From positions 42,543,050-42,607,049 of the forward strand of contig OY292277.1 of NCBI GenBank assembly GCA_958496175.1: DNA of 64,000 bases, read 5' to 3'. The notes under the pieces were generated by a model, which saw nothing but the letters and a program-made list of their open reading frames with translations, ran no database searches and was not told where the DNA came from. Below are positions 27,001 through 36,416 of the stretch, piece by piece. Positions within the stretch are counted from its first letter, which is position 1. Each line of letters starts with the position of its first letter. The translations under genes and the position numbers were made by a program. This stretch comes from Sisyra terminalis (taxonomy: Eukaryota; Arthropoda; Insecta; Neuroptera; Sisyridae).

Positions 27001-29885
27001 ATGTCCGGGTGGACCTTATAACCTTTAAACTACACTACACTTGTGTTAAATACCTCCAAATTCTTACTTCTTTATGTTTTAACATTTAACACTGATTTTT
27101 TTTCTTATAGATGAAAACTAAATTAGAAATTCCATTGTCCAAATTTTCCTTATTTTAAACAATTACCTACCAGTCTAAGTGTACTAAATTCTTGTAACTT
27201 TTTAATAAAATCGTTTCGTTTAAAATTAAAAGTTATGCATTCAAAAATTGGTAATTACCTTTGCGTAATTTAAAACAATTAGGTTTTCTTAATTAGATTT
27301 TCTTATACACGAACGTTTATAAACGATCGTCGAAGAAGAATTCAATTAAAGTCGAACATTACATATAAAACGTCCCATTCATTTTTTTCGATTGCTTTCA
27401 TTGTTCGTTTATAATTAAAATATTCTGAATATAGTCATTTATTTTAAATTTTCTTGAGAAACAATTTTTAGACAAAAAAAAACAAAGTTTTTTTTTGGTT
27501 GGCTGCTTTTTTCAGAAGATTCTAAATACCATAAAATCAATAAACGGCAGGTCAAAGTGTTTTTTTTTGCTGGTATGATTAAATATCTTTTGATTTTCAT
27601 AATGAAAAGGCATTCATATTTATTTTAAAAAATAGAAATATTGAAAGAGAATTACTAAGAAGGTAATTAAATCTTTAATTAAAGGTCTTTCATAAGACGG
27701 TTTGTTTGATTTTACTTTCAACCAAATGTACAAATTTTGAATAAAAAGAATCATATAAAATAAACAAACAAATTTGCTATCGAATTTATATGTGAAATTT
27801 TCGGTCTTTTAAAAGTCCCCAGCTGAGTATTTTAAATTGGTTCTATTTTCTTATGTAAAATCTTTTTTTGAAGGATTACAACATGAAGCAAAAATATGAA
27901 AAATTAATATAGATAAAATGTGAATTACAATTAACCATAATACCGTTTCCTTTTAACTTTAACATGTATTGTTCCTTTTTGAAGTTATACTTCTTTAGTG
28001 GCGTTATGAAAAAATGGCCTGACTGATTTTTTAATAGGCAATGACGTTTTATTTTTAAGTAATTATGAATATTAGGAGTTTTAATAATATTTTTAAAATA
28101 ATTTTCAACTTTTGAAAAATTTGATGAAAATTTTGTCTATATCCAATTAACCGTTTTCGCATAAAAGAACAACAAACATTCAGTCAAACTAAATTTTCCA
28201 GTAATTTAACATAAAGGCCCTCGCCAGATATGATGGTCTAAAATGCCCCCCTTGCAATCGGGCTATTTTTTTTTCTGAAAATACCTTACAGTATGGACAA
28301 CATCTCAGCCAAGTTTCAACTCTAAAATATGACACGTTTTTGTGTTAAAAATATTTTTTTTTTCAAAATCAATATTCTCTGAAGCTGTTTGATAATACCG
28401 AAAAAAGTGCTTATGAGTTTCAAGATATCACTAAGTAGTACTCCGAGAAAAATTCGTTCATGAATCAGATCGATCGATCATTGTTAAAAATACGATTTAT
28501 TTTTTCAAAAACTTTTTTTTTATGCCAAAATCGTTTGGTACACCTTAGTTTTTTTTTCTATATAATCCTCTATCATCATTCTACAATATATAATTTTTTC
28601 AGATTTTTACAAATATTAGCAATAGTTAAAAAAAGAAGTATGGCTGAGATGTTGTCCATACTGTAAGGTATTTTGAAAAAAAAAAAAATAGCCCAATTGC
28701 AATGGGGGCCTTTTAGATCATCTTATCTGGCGAGGGCCTTTATAGAATAATTGTAAATTTTTTATTGTTTAAATAGAAACCTTAAAAAGTAAGTTTACTA
28801 ATGAAATCTGTAAAGATTGTAAGAAACCATGGCAATTTGTAAATTGGGTAAAAAACATAATGTCTTGTCTGATCTTGATTATATTTTATGTAAAGAAGAG
28901 ATTATCTCCGATAATAATGCTATTACTGATAATTTTGTCACATTTTTTGGTAACATTGGCGCTGATCTAGCTAAGAAAATAGTATACGAGCCCGTAAACA
29001 TAGCAAAAAATGTTATGTATAACCCCAATAGTATTTTTCTTATGCCCACAGATTGCTTTGAAATTGAAACATTAATATCTACAATGAAAATTAAATTAGG
29101 TAGCGTAGATGGTATTGGCATAAAAGTTTTGAAACTTATCGCTACGTAAATTAGTGCTCCTTTGGAGTATATGTTTCACAAATGTATTAACTGAAAATAA
29201 GAAAAATAAAAATTTTCACTTACCACTACAAATGGCAAATTTGAAAAGAAAACATAATCTACACCTACGTTACGCAGACGAAGTTGCGGGGATCAGCTAG
29301 TGGGTTATGAAGGCATAATTTCATGGGGTGGGGCATGTAAAAATAGTGTTAAGCCATTAACTAGTATCCAAAATCGTTTTATTAATTATTTTAATTCACG
29401 TAATATTGTTGATGTACCCCTTGGCATCAGGAAATCATTTACTATCAGTGCTTTAACATACTACTATTATAGTGAGTGCAAAGAACAATATAATAATACT
29501 AATACTAAATACTAATAATACTAAGCAAGTATACACAAACTAGATCTAATTTATTAACGTTACCTGAAACAAAAAAAAATAACACTAGGAATCCTTATCT
29601 TGTTGCAATAAAATATTTTAATAAGTTACCCAACCACCTTAAAACTCTTAATTTTAAGCGAAAACAACTGAAAAAAATATTAATAACTCAATTGATAATT
29701 TGAGGGACTAATCATTAACATAATTTTCAATTAAATTATAGTACTTACTTTATTGGTAATTTTGTTTTTACCAATAATTCATTATATTATTACTCTGTTT
29801 TAAGTATATGCAATGGTAATGTAATATTCTAGTTCTATGTACAAATGCTTTGCATCTGTATAGAATGCATGCTGGAATTAAAATA

Positions 29886-29922
<37 letters not shown>

Positions 29923-32900
29923 AAACATTTTTTAAGCGAATTCAAAAGAATTTCAAACTTTTAAAACTTAAAGCATATTCAGGCAAACCTCCTAAGATTT
30001 GCAAATGTTTAAGCTAACCTTTGTTGTTTTACATCGTTTACTTGTTGATTAACCCCAGCTCCCTCTATTCAATTGATTTATGAATTATAATTTATAAAAC
30101 GTTATGATTTGGAAAGCATCAAAATCAAAAGTGAAATAAAATTAAAATACGATTTTTCGTTTGTACAGGATCCAAAAATGATCGATATTTCATATTAAAA
30201 TCTTAATGAGCTTTGCATATTTTTATAAGGCAAGTTTTATCGCTGACCAAAACCATATTTTACTGAAAATAAATTTAAATCAACCACTAATTGGAAGTGA
30301 TTTTCATCAAGCCAATCTTTGCAACAATTCAACCAATCGAAAACCGCATAATAAGCATTAGTATGATTTATGCAGACTTAGTTGCAACACATAAGTGTGT
30401 AATACTGTAATCAAATTGCATTATACTATTTGCATTCCAGAAGGAATTTTATAGTTTATAGGTAACATAAAATATGCTTTACACTTGCCGCATTATACGA
30501 GAATTGTAAACATTAAGTCGGTGTAACGAATATTGCTTCAAATTGCACATACTTATTGTTATTCTGCAAGAAAAAATCTTTTCATCTCAATATATTCACA
30601 TTTACTGAATGTCACGGTTTTAGGGAAAGCGAATCTACTATCATCGAATCATTATTGAAACGACAAATGTTCAGATTCCGAAGGAAATTCTCAACGTGAA
30701 ATGCGTAATTGGAACGAATTTAAGTTACAACCATTCGATTGCGAAACGAAATGTTCTTCCGGCAGGATTCCAAGAACCAGAGTAAGTTAACAGTCGACTA
30801 ATCTTTTTGGATTTTACTAAAAAAAATCAATTTGTAGAGATTTGGAAATTACTACAACACTGCTGGAAAAGGCGCCCGAGCCGATTTTAGGGGTGAATGT
30901 GCGCCAAGGTGGCGTTCCACTTAGTGGTGGACAGTTACATGTTGCACCGGGAACGCCATTGCAAATGGAAATTTTCCTTGATAAGACTTCGTCGCCAATT
31001 TATGGATTGTTGGTTTCACATATGCTCGTTACCGATACGGGTAGTCAAGAAGAAACTATCATTTATAACGGGTAAGTGTTTTAGTTAATTAGATAAGTAT
31101 TTCATGAACAGTTATTACGTAATATAATTCATACACTATTATTAGGGTATCAATGACATTATGCCTACCTACATAATGCGTGGTAATAAAGTTTCAACAA
31201 ATGACATAAATTACATGTTCCTACAAAAAATTTTTTGAAAACAAATTAAAAGCAAGCAGTATTAAGTGGGGTAAAGATATCTTACTTTTGATTTTTTTTT
31301 TGCTAATTTTTCAGTTTAGTTCTTTTTCTAGTGCTTTCGGTCTTGATAATAGTAAAGCTAAACAAATATTTAAGGGATCCTTCAGATTCAGAGTGAAAGC
31401 AATCACGTTGTTCAAAAATTTTTTAGAAGAAATTTTCTTACATTACCACATTTATCAGTTGAAATTGCTGGGTTTTTTTGTACCTGTGGTATGAGAAATT
31501 TTTGAATAGGAAAGGTTTTTCCATGGAACCCTTTAAAATTTTGGTTAAAGGAACAAAATACTTCAAAATATTCTTGGGAAAGAAGCAAAAGAATTTAGAG
31601 GTTGGTTCTTGTGGAATGATAATTTAGGAAAATAAAATTTGTAGAAAATTTGACCACATTGGATGCCTTATAAATATGCAGGTTTACTTATCATAGTTTG
31701 TGGATTATAAGCTTTTATTAACCTTTTATAAACATTAACCCAGAACTGTAGAAATTGGGTAAAAATATTTGACTTCCTGATTGGAAAGTTTTAAGGAGTT
31801 AAATAATCGTGTGAATCATATAATCAAACATTTTAACAAAATTTAACTCCATTATTGCAACCTTTAAAGGTTTAACATTTAGTTATTGTATTCAATGGTG
31901 AACTAAGGTTAAAACGGGTCCTAGGCAACATTGTAATTCCGGACCTATTTTTCAGTCCCTATGAATATCACATTTTTCTGTTAAATAAAAATAGAAATTG
32001 AAAAAAAACTAATTTTCGGTCTCCAAAAATTACGGGTCCTAGGCACGTGCCTAGCTTGCCTAAGCCTTACGCCGCCCCTGATTGTATTACACTTTGAAAA
32101 AAATTTTAAAATAATGGGATTAGGTACAATAAAACATTTGGTTATAAGCTACAAGAAATTATTGAACCGTTGAAAAATTTTTAACTAAATTTTATCGATT
32201 TTTGGTAGTTTTGGGTAAGTCTTTGTTAAGGGTTGAAAAAATCAAAAAACAAATTATCCAAAAATGTACCCTCTTACTGTTGAAATTGAATTTCATTGAT
32301 AATTTCAATAATTGAATCATTGTTGATATTAGTTTTTTACATCTCGTATAGGGCATAGAATTTGAGGGTCTATGGAATAGTCTTTTAGGTCTATTAGCCT
32401 GAGCCCTCTTGACCTAGTTCTCAATCCCTAAATCCACCATAGGGGAACTCAAAAGAAAAGCTTCAAGCGTTATATTTTCGCCTTTTTTTAATTTTATTTG
32501 AATTTTTTTTGTTAATTCTATTCTAATCGTTATATTTATAATTTTTCCGTACGTGTGCTAGTCACTGAACTCCTAAACTACTAAACCGATTCTGCTGAAA
32601 ATTTCTATGTATATTTGAGTGGGACCCTGGATGATTTAGATTTACAATTGCACCCTATATATGAAAAGGGTGGAAGAATAGGATAAAGTTAGTTTGACCA
32701 ACAATCGAAATTTCAAATTTAATAATCAAAAGGCCAATAAATACGAAACAGTATTACCGCTTACTTGTATACATATATGCAATATACATATAAATAAAAT
32801 CGAAGTGATAAAGCGATTAATGTTTATAATGTAAAAATAACAGCTCAAGTCCCTTTTAGGTCGGTCAATATCTGGGGCATTGTTGCATTTTCTACTTTGT

Positions 32901-34373
32901 TTTTTATTCTATCGCGATTTTTTTGTTAATTCAGTTCTAATATGGTATAATTTTTTCTTTTGTAGCTAAATTTTCATTATGGACTGATTTATTCGGGAAT
33001 CAAATTAAAAACAAAGTAGAAAATGCAACTTTGCCAGATATTGACCGACCTAAAAAGGACTTAAAGGGGCTTGATCCAAATAAATTTTACTAAATCACAT
33101 AATAATAAATAACCTTTTTACTGAATACACCTGTGCTATTGATATATCAAATTCTAACGAATGTAAAATCCCATTCTAGGATGAGTATTTGTTTCGAGAT
33201 CCCCTTAATCCAAATTTACGATGTCAAATTTTTGAATCATTCTGTATATCTTCTTTCAGCTAACGAATCGATAAACCGATTTTCATGAAATTTGGTACTT
33301 AGATACAATACATAGTTCTATTCACTAAATTGAATACTAAAGTCCCTTTCTTTTCATAAAAATACTAAGGAAAGGCATCCCCAACGTAAAAAAATAAGAA
33401 ACATATTAGAAAGGTTTTGAAAAAACTTTTCTTACTTTTTTTTTTAGTTTAAACTAATCATTGTTAATGATTCCCACTAATGATTGTTAATTATGCCAGG
33501 CAAACGAAAAGCTAACGTTTGGGCAGGAAAACTTTTGTTACGTTTGTTAGAAAACTTTTTCGGTACTAAATGTTTATTGCGACCCAGCTTATACATGAAT
33601 TAATATAAAAACAAAGTAGAAAATGCAATATTGCCAGATATTACAGTAACTAAAGAGTACATGAATCAAGCCTCGACAAAAAAAAAATAGAAAATCAATC
33701 ATAGAATTGGGCAGTCGTAAATTCAAAACTATTCTGTTCAAATTTCCAGTTGTTCAGTCGATCCGTATTTATTCGACAACTTCAATACTGTCGACGGAGA
33801 TTTCCTAACAGCAAAATTCCGAGCTTTCAAATTCCCCGAATCTACCTACGTGCAATTCAGAGGCACCGTCAATGTCTGCCTGGACAAATGCAAAGGCGTA
33901 AGCAAATTTTTTCATCATTTCAAACCCAAAATCCAAAAATCAATTAATCATTTATTTTATTTTTTTAGATTGAATGCAGCAACGGAGTGGTCGGTTTCGG
34001 TCGACGTAAACGTGAAGTATCTTCTCTACCTGCTGATCCCAACAAAATTTTCGAAATCACAATAACATCGTTCATCAAAGTCAATTACGATGATGAGTCA
34101 GAAAATTTCGAAAGTTTATTGAAAAACCAAACGAACAAACGACAAAAATTTATCACAGGCCTCGAGAACCCGGATCCCGTGAAAAATACATTGAAAGAAT
34201 CGAACGTTGCCGATAAGCAACTGAATTTGGGCCATGGAAGCGCAATCGAAGAAATCCAATACACAGCAATCGTTGCTGAATCGAAAAGCGGAGCGATTGG
34301 ACTGAACAATATTTTGCTCCTATCTCTCCCCATTGTCCTTAGTATGATCTTCACATTTGCCAATTTTCAATGA
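17813..34373 (+). CDS. ZP-domain membrane-anchored protein (five 3' exons; 5' end not found)
   Basis: Exons 17813-18024, 30624-30781, 30838-31071, 33750-33897 and 33969-34373 all have AG/GT borders and keep one frame, giving 384 residues plus stop. Eight cysteines lie in ZP order. Four are in the N-terminal half (KIKC, DKQC, IFQC, NVKC). Four are in the C-terminal half ([14 protein letters not shown]). That is the classical ZP-N plus ZP-C layout. RRKR, ten residues after the last cysteine, fits the furin-type site of ZP precursors. The last ~22 residues are hydrophobic with no charged tail, preceded by small residues (SKSGAIG), which suggests a GPI anchor rather than a transmembrane anchor with cytoplasmic tail. 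Insect ZP proteins polymerise in apical extracellular matrix. The GPI-like end recalls quasimodo-type ZP proteins, but the orthologue is not settled. The signal peptide must come from an exon further upstream. Confidence 0.9.
19814..20085. mobile_element. Possible TIR element
   Basis: TAAAGTGTTAACCAGCTAAGT near 19838 is mirrored by ACTTAGCAGGTTAACACTTTA near 20047. The similarity extends outward through AAGTATTA. Target duplication unclear. Confidence 0.55.
20910..21000. mobile_element. Fragment of the GTCCGACC transposon end
   Basis: GTTCGGTTTTGGTTATACTTTC and GCTGAAACCGAAAC match the right-end region of the element at 7088. A similar patch lies at 15540-15585. Confidence 0.5.
21968..23116 (+). 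mobile_element. Non-autonomous Helitron, intact ends
   Basis: It begins TCTTATATATAAATTGAC after an A and ends CTAG before a T, the A-TC...CTAG-T signature. Twelve bases before the end is a GTTGC/GCAAC hairpin. No Rep/helicase coding. Near-identical to the outer copy at 60.6-62.7 kb. Confidence 0.85.
24832..25016 (+). mobile_element. Truncated Helitron, 5' end only
   Basis: The first ~185 bases match the Helitron at 21,968, including the A-TC border. It then stops where the Jockey-like fragment begins. Confidence 0.8.
25066..25385. mobile_element. hAT-type MITE with 8-bp TSD inside the LINE
   Basis: The ends are CATGGGTCGGCAACC and GGTTGCCAACCCATG, with CTCTATGG at 25058-25065 and 25386-25393. 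The subterminal GCGGCCCGCGGGCCGC block is typical of a widespread insect hAT group. Removing it restores the LINE frame around [10 protein letters not shown]. Confidence 0.93.
26280..26582. mobile_element. TIR element with perfect 29-bp ends
   Basis: CACTGATAGAAGG... and ...CCTTCTATCAGTG are exact inverse copies over about 29 bases. The 303-bp interior is crowded with AATAAATGATTTATTAA-like words. A flanking TG occurs on both sides, but the superfamily is unclear. Confidence 0.8.
26840..27014 (-). mobile_element. 5'-truncated I-type LINE tail with 12-bp TSD
   Basis: CTTATAACCTTT at 26828-26839 is repeated at 27015-27026. Read on -, the insert matches the 3' end of the LINE at 43.6-44.4 kb and ends in a short A run. 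This is a typical dead-on-arrival insertion by target-primed reverse transcription. Confidence 0.85.
28214..28740. mobile_element. MITE with ~100-bp TIRs and TA duplication
   Basis: AAGGCCCTCGCCAGATA ... TATCTGGCGAGGGCCTT, with TA on both sides. The inner TIR part (TACCTTACAGTATGGACAAC) matches inverted near 28640-28670. TA target and arms suggest a Tc1/mariner-type non-autonomous element. The open frame at 28460-28666 is chance. Confidence 0.8.
29255..29300 (+). mobile_element. Helitron 3' end inside a LINE remnant
   Basis: ACGTTACGCAGACGAAG followed by GCGGGGATCAGCTAG-T matches the 3' terminus of the nested Helitron at 61.3 kb. It separates two parts of a LINE reading frame. The 5' border is unclear. 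Confidence 0.7.
29884..29917. repeat. (AAT)n microsatellite
   Basis: About eleven tandem AAT units at the 3' end of the LINE remnant. Confidence 0.95.
30624..30781 (+). CDS. ZP protein exon, end of ZP-N
   Basis: The acceptor is TTTTAG ending at 30623 and the donor is a consensus GTAAGT at 30782. Phase 0 in, two bases out. It reads [11 protein letters not shown]... and carries the fourth ZP-N cysteine (NVKCVIG). It follows LNKIT of the previous exon, giving a continuous ZP-N core. It is a short exon (52 codons) that is easy to miss in an ORF scan. Confidence 0.9.
30838..31071 (+). CDS. ZP protein exon, ZP-N/ZP-C linker and start of ZP-C
   Basis: The acceptor is TTGTAG ending at 30837 and the donor is GTAAGT at 31072. 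The 56-bp intron before it is typically short for insects. The product has no cysteine. It contains GVNVRQGG and [21 protein letters not shown], the usual cysteine-free early part of a ZP-C module. Confidence 0.9.
31893..32080. mobile_element. hAT-type MITE in a ZP intron
   Basis: ATTGTATT at 31885-31892 and 32081-32088. The ends are CAATGGTGAACTAAGG and CCTTACGCCGCCCCTG. GGGTCCTAGGC occurs near both ends. Confidence 0.88.
32545..32730 (+). mobile_element. Possible Helitron-related remnant
   Basis: CCTAAACTACTAAACCGATT, CTGCTGAAAATTTCTATG and a later AACGAATCGATAAACCGATT at ~33262 resemble sequence common in insect Helitron derivatives. No ends are visible. Confidence 0.35.
32842..33072. mobile_element. 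MITE with CCCTTTTAG ends, second copy
   Basis: Same TIR family: CTCAAGTCCCTTTTAGGTCG at the left, CGACCTAAAAAGGACTT at the right, and the inner block TTTTCTACTTTGTTTTTTAT. It lies in the ZP intron before exon 33750. Confidence 0.8.
33602..33675. mobile_element. MITE with CCCTTTTAG ends, right half only
   Basis: AAAAACAAAGTAGAAAATGCA through AGAGTACATGAATCAAGCC matches the right arm of the copy at 32.8 kb. It lies 75 bases before a ZP exon. Confidence 0.65.
33750..33897 (+). CDS. ZP protein exon, ZP-C cysteines
   Basis: The acceptor is TTCCAG ending at 33749 and the donor is GTAAGC at 33898. The first base completes a glycine codon, giving NGCSVDP. It encodes three of the four ZP-C cysteines, including VNVCLDKC, and the FKFPES...VQF motif typical of ZP-C. 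Codon phase fits both neighbouring exons. Confidence 0.9.
33969..34373 (+). CDS. ZP protein terminal exon with furin-type site and C-terminal anchor
   Basis: The acceptor is TTTTAG ending at 33968, phase 0, with stop TGA at 34371. It carries the last ZP-C cysteine (IECSNG), then GFGRRKREV. About 120 residues follow, including an acidic stretch (YDDESENFE), and end in a hydrophobic segment ([16 protein letters not shown]) four residues before the stop. Cleavage at RRKR would release the ZP domain from this anchored tail. Confidence 0.9.
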   Translation: MECSNGVVGFGRRKREVSSLPADPNKIFEITITSFIKVNYDDESENFESLLKNQTNKRQKFITGLENPDPVKNTLKESNVADKQLNLGHGSAIEEIQYTAIVAESKSGAIGLNNILLLSLPIVLSMIFTFANFQ

Positions 34374-34550
34374 AAATTTATTATTTTAATTTACAATATT
34401 AATGCTTCGCTTGATTAACATCAATCGATATATTAAAAGAAATGATCAGTTTTTCAAAAAGAAAAAAATTGTTTCTATTAACAATTTTCAATTAATGTGA
34501 TTCAAATAGTAATCGAGTATTGTCACCACATTGCAAATAATTTTAAACTA

Positions 34551-34794
34551 AATAAAAAAAATGCAAATTAATATGTAATTATTGATTAATGATTAAAATT
34601 TGTAACTAGTCTTTATTGTAATAACATTTAGAATAAATGTAAAAATAAAACTAAAAATTGTTCTGATTTTTAAAACGTAAATAGTGTAATATGTAAATAT
34701 AGGTTCAAACTGAAAAATTTTCATGACAAAATTTGTTTTAACCAATCCGATTATTGTAATATCGAATGTTAGATAAAATTAAAGAGATAATAAA
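34551..34794 (+). promoter_or_regulatory. Candidate poly(A) signals of the ZP gene
   Basis: Several AATAAA hexamers follow the stop codon, near 34551, 34632 and 34789-34794. In such AT-rich sequence single hexamers are weak evidence. The real cleavage site cannot be chosen without transcript data. Confidence 0.35.
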
Positions 34795-35355
34795 GCTCAA
34801 TGATACTGATACAAATGAAAGTGTTTGGTTTTATTCTTCACAATTTCAAAATTCACTTACAACTATGAGTTTAGAGGTATAATTAGTATTCAAGAACATC
34901 ATTACAAAATCTACGAATTTAAGTAGTTTATTCACGTAGGTATTTTGGCGTAAATGTACGTAATTTAGTTTCGTGAGAAACAATCATTCTCGTGCAATTT
35001 TCAAATATTTTGTTTAGATTTCAATTTATTCTTCAATTGCCACATTTTTTGAGGAAATTTCTTAATTTATTAAATTTTTTCAAAATTTGAACTTATTAAT
35101 TGAAAAGATATCTAGAAGGATCCTATAGGTACAGAAGTCGTTTGAGGATGCACAAAAATCAGATGTATCAAAATTATCAAAGACTCCTTTGATAACATTT
35201 TCGCAAAAATTATGGTTTTCATTAATATTTTCGAAGGAAAATCATAAAAAAAAATTTTTGTAAAAGAGTCTCCTTAGATTTTTTTCAAGACAAAGCTAGC
35301 AATTCCTTAAAAGCAAATAAGTTTTTTTTTTCGCTGGCTTTGAATAGATATACCA

Positions 35356-35900
35356 TTTATACAACATATAAAATATATAGTGATCTTATTTATAGAATAT
35401 AACTTACAAAAGTAAACTATAAACATAAATTTGAACAAAAGTTCAAACTAATGTATTACTGACGTATTGCCCAGATACATATTTCGATTGCCAAGCAATC
35501 GATAGAAATGGGGCATACATTTGCAGAAACTAAACTTCTAAAAAATGGCCACCTTACTAACAGATTAAATGAACTCGAGGGCATGGAAATTTTCAAAAGA
35601 AAGGGAAAGGTATTCAACTAGAAGAATAGATCAAATGGCAAAAAGAAAAAGGATCGACGTATAAATTGAGATCAATCCGTGAATACTTTGTGACTCATCG
35701 CAAAGAAATGACGTAGTGATCCAATATTACTTGATGACCACTAAGGAAGATTGTTTGGCAATAGAAAAACGTGTCTAGCCAAAACTTCAGTAATACATTG
35801 TTTTGAACTTTTGTTTAAATTCATATTTACAGTTTACTTTCTTAAATTGTAGTACATAAATCATAAATAAGACCACAATAAAGTTTATATATTGTATAAA
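35356..35900. mobile_element. TIR element with TTTATACAATATATAAA ends, copy 2
   Basis: Same arms as the copy at 1.1 kb, but 545 bp. Both CGATTGCCAAGCAAtc at the left and its inverse TTGTTTGGCAATAG near 35750 are present. No long frame. Confidence 0.75.
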
Positions 35901-36249
35901 CCAAATAATACTTTCTTCTTCAAAAGAATTTTACTTAAATATTGTTTTTAATTTAATTATCTGGCTTTGTTTTACCAAAAATTTAAAGGCTATAAACAAA
36001 CGAATATAAATAATTCATTTGACCGATATAACTTATAGTATATATTCAGTAAACAAAAACAAAATATAATATGGACAGGATAAATCATAGATCCTTTAAC
36101 GCGACCCGAAAATTCATCGATTGTGGAAGAGAACAGTGGTTTATATTTTAGCTACATAAGCTCATTTTCTCTATACTTAATCTAAGAGGTTATCAAACGT
36201 AGTACATAGTACATAGAACTTTAGCACGTTTCAGAATAATAAAAATTTA

Positions 36250-36416
36250 GGCTCACATCCCTTTTAGAACCGTCATACCTGGCAACATTACATTTTCTAC
36301 TTTGTTTTTTATTTTATTTGCGATTTTTTATGGGTCAATTTAATTACGAATTAAATTAAAAACAAAGTAAAAAATGCAATGTTACAGATTTGACGGTTCT
36401 AAAAGGGACATGGGCC
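36250..36416. mobile_element. MITE with CCCTTTTAG ends, complete copy
   Basis: The TIRs are about 70 bp (GGCTCACATCCCTTTTAGAA / TTCTAAAAGGGACATGGGCC) and include ACATTTTCTACTTTGTTTTT. The flanks AAAATTTA and GAAATTTA match at seven of eight, suggesting hAT. Confidence 0.8.

Larger units (their letters stand above)
28829..29930 (+). pseudogene. CR1/Jockey-like LINE remnant
   Basis: 28829-29149 reads as the linker before the RT ([48 protein letters not shown]). After the Helitron end, 29303-29515 reads as the RT C-terminus ([15 protein letters not shown]). The catalytic core is deleted. It ends in an AAT microsatellite at 29884-29917, a usual LINE tail. Confidence 0.75.
18025..30623 (+). other. 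12.6-kb intron of the ZP gene, TE-filled
   Basis: It lies between two exons that join in frame (LNKIT / GKRIYY), so no coding exon is missing. It holds two Helitron copies, two broken LINEs, two hAT-type or TIR MITEs and a LINE tail, listed separately. 18.1-19.8 and 23.1-24.8 kb show no feature beyond AT-rich sequence. Confidence 0.85.
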
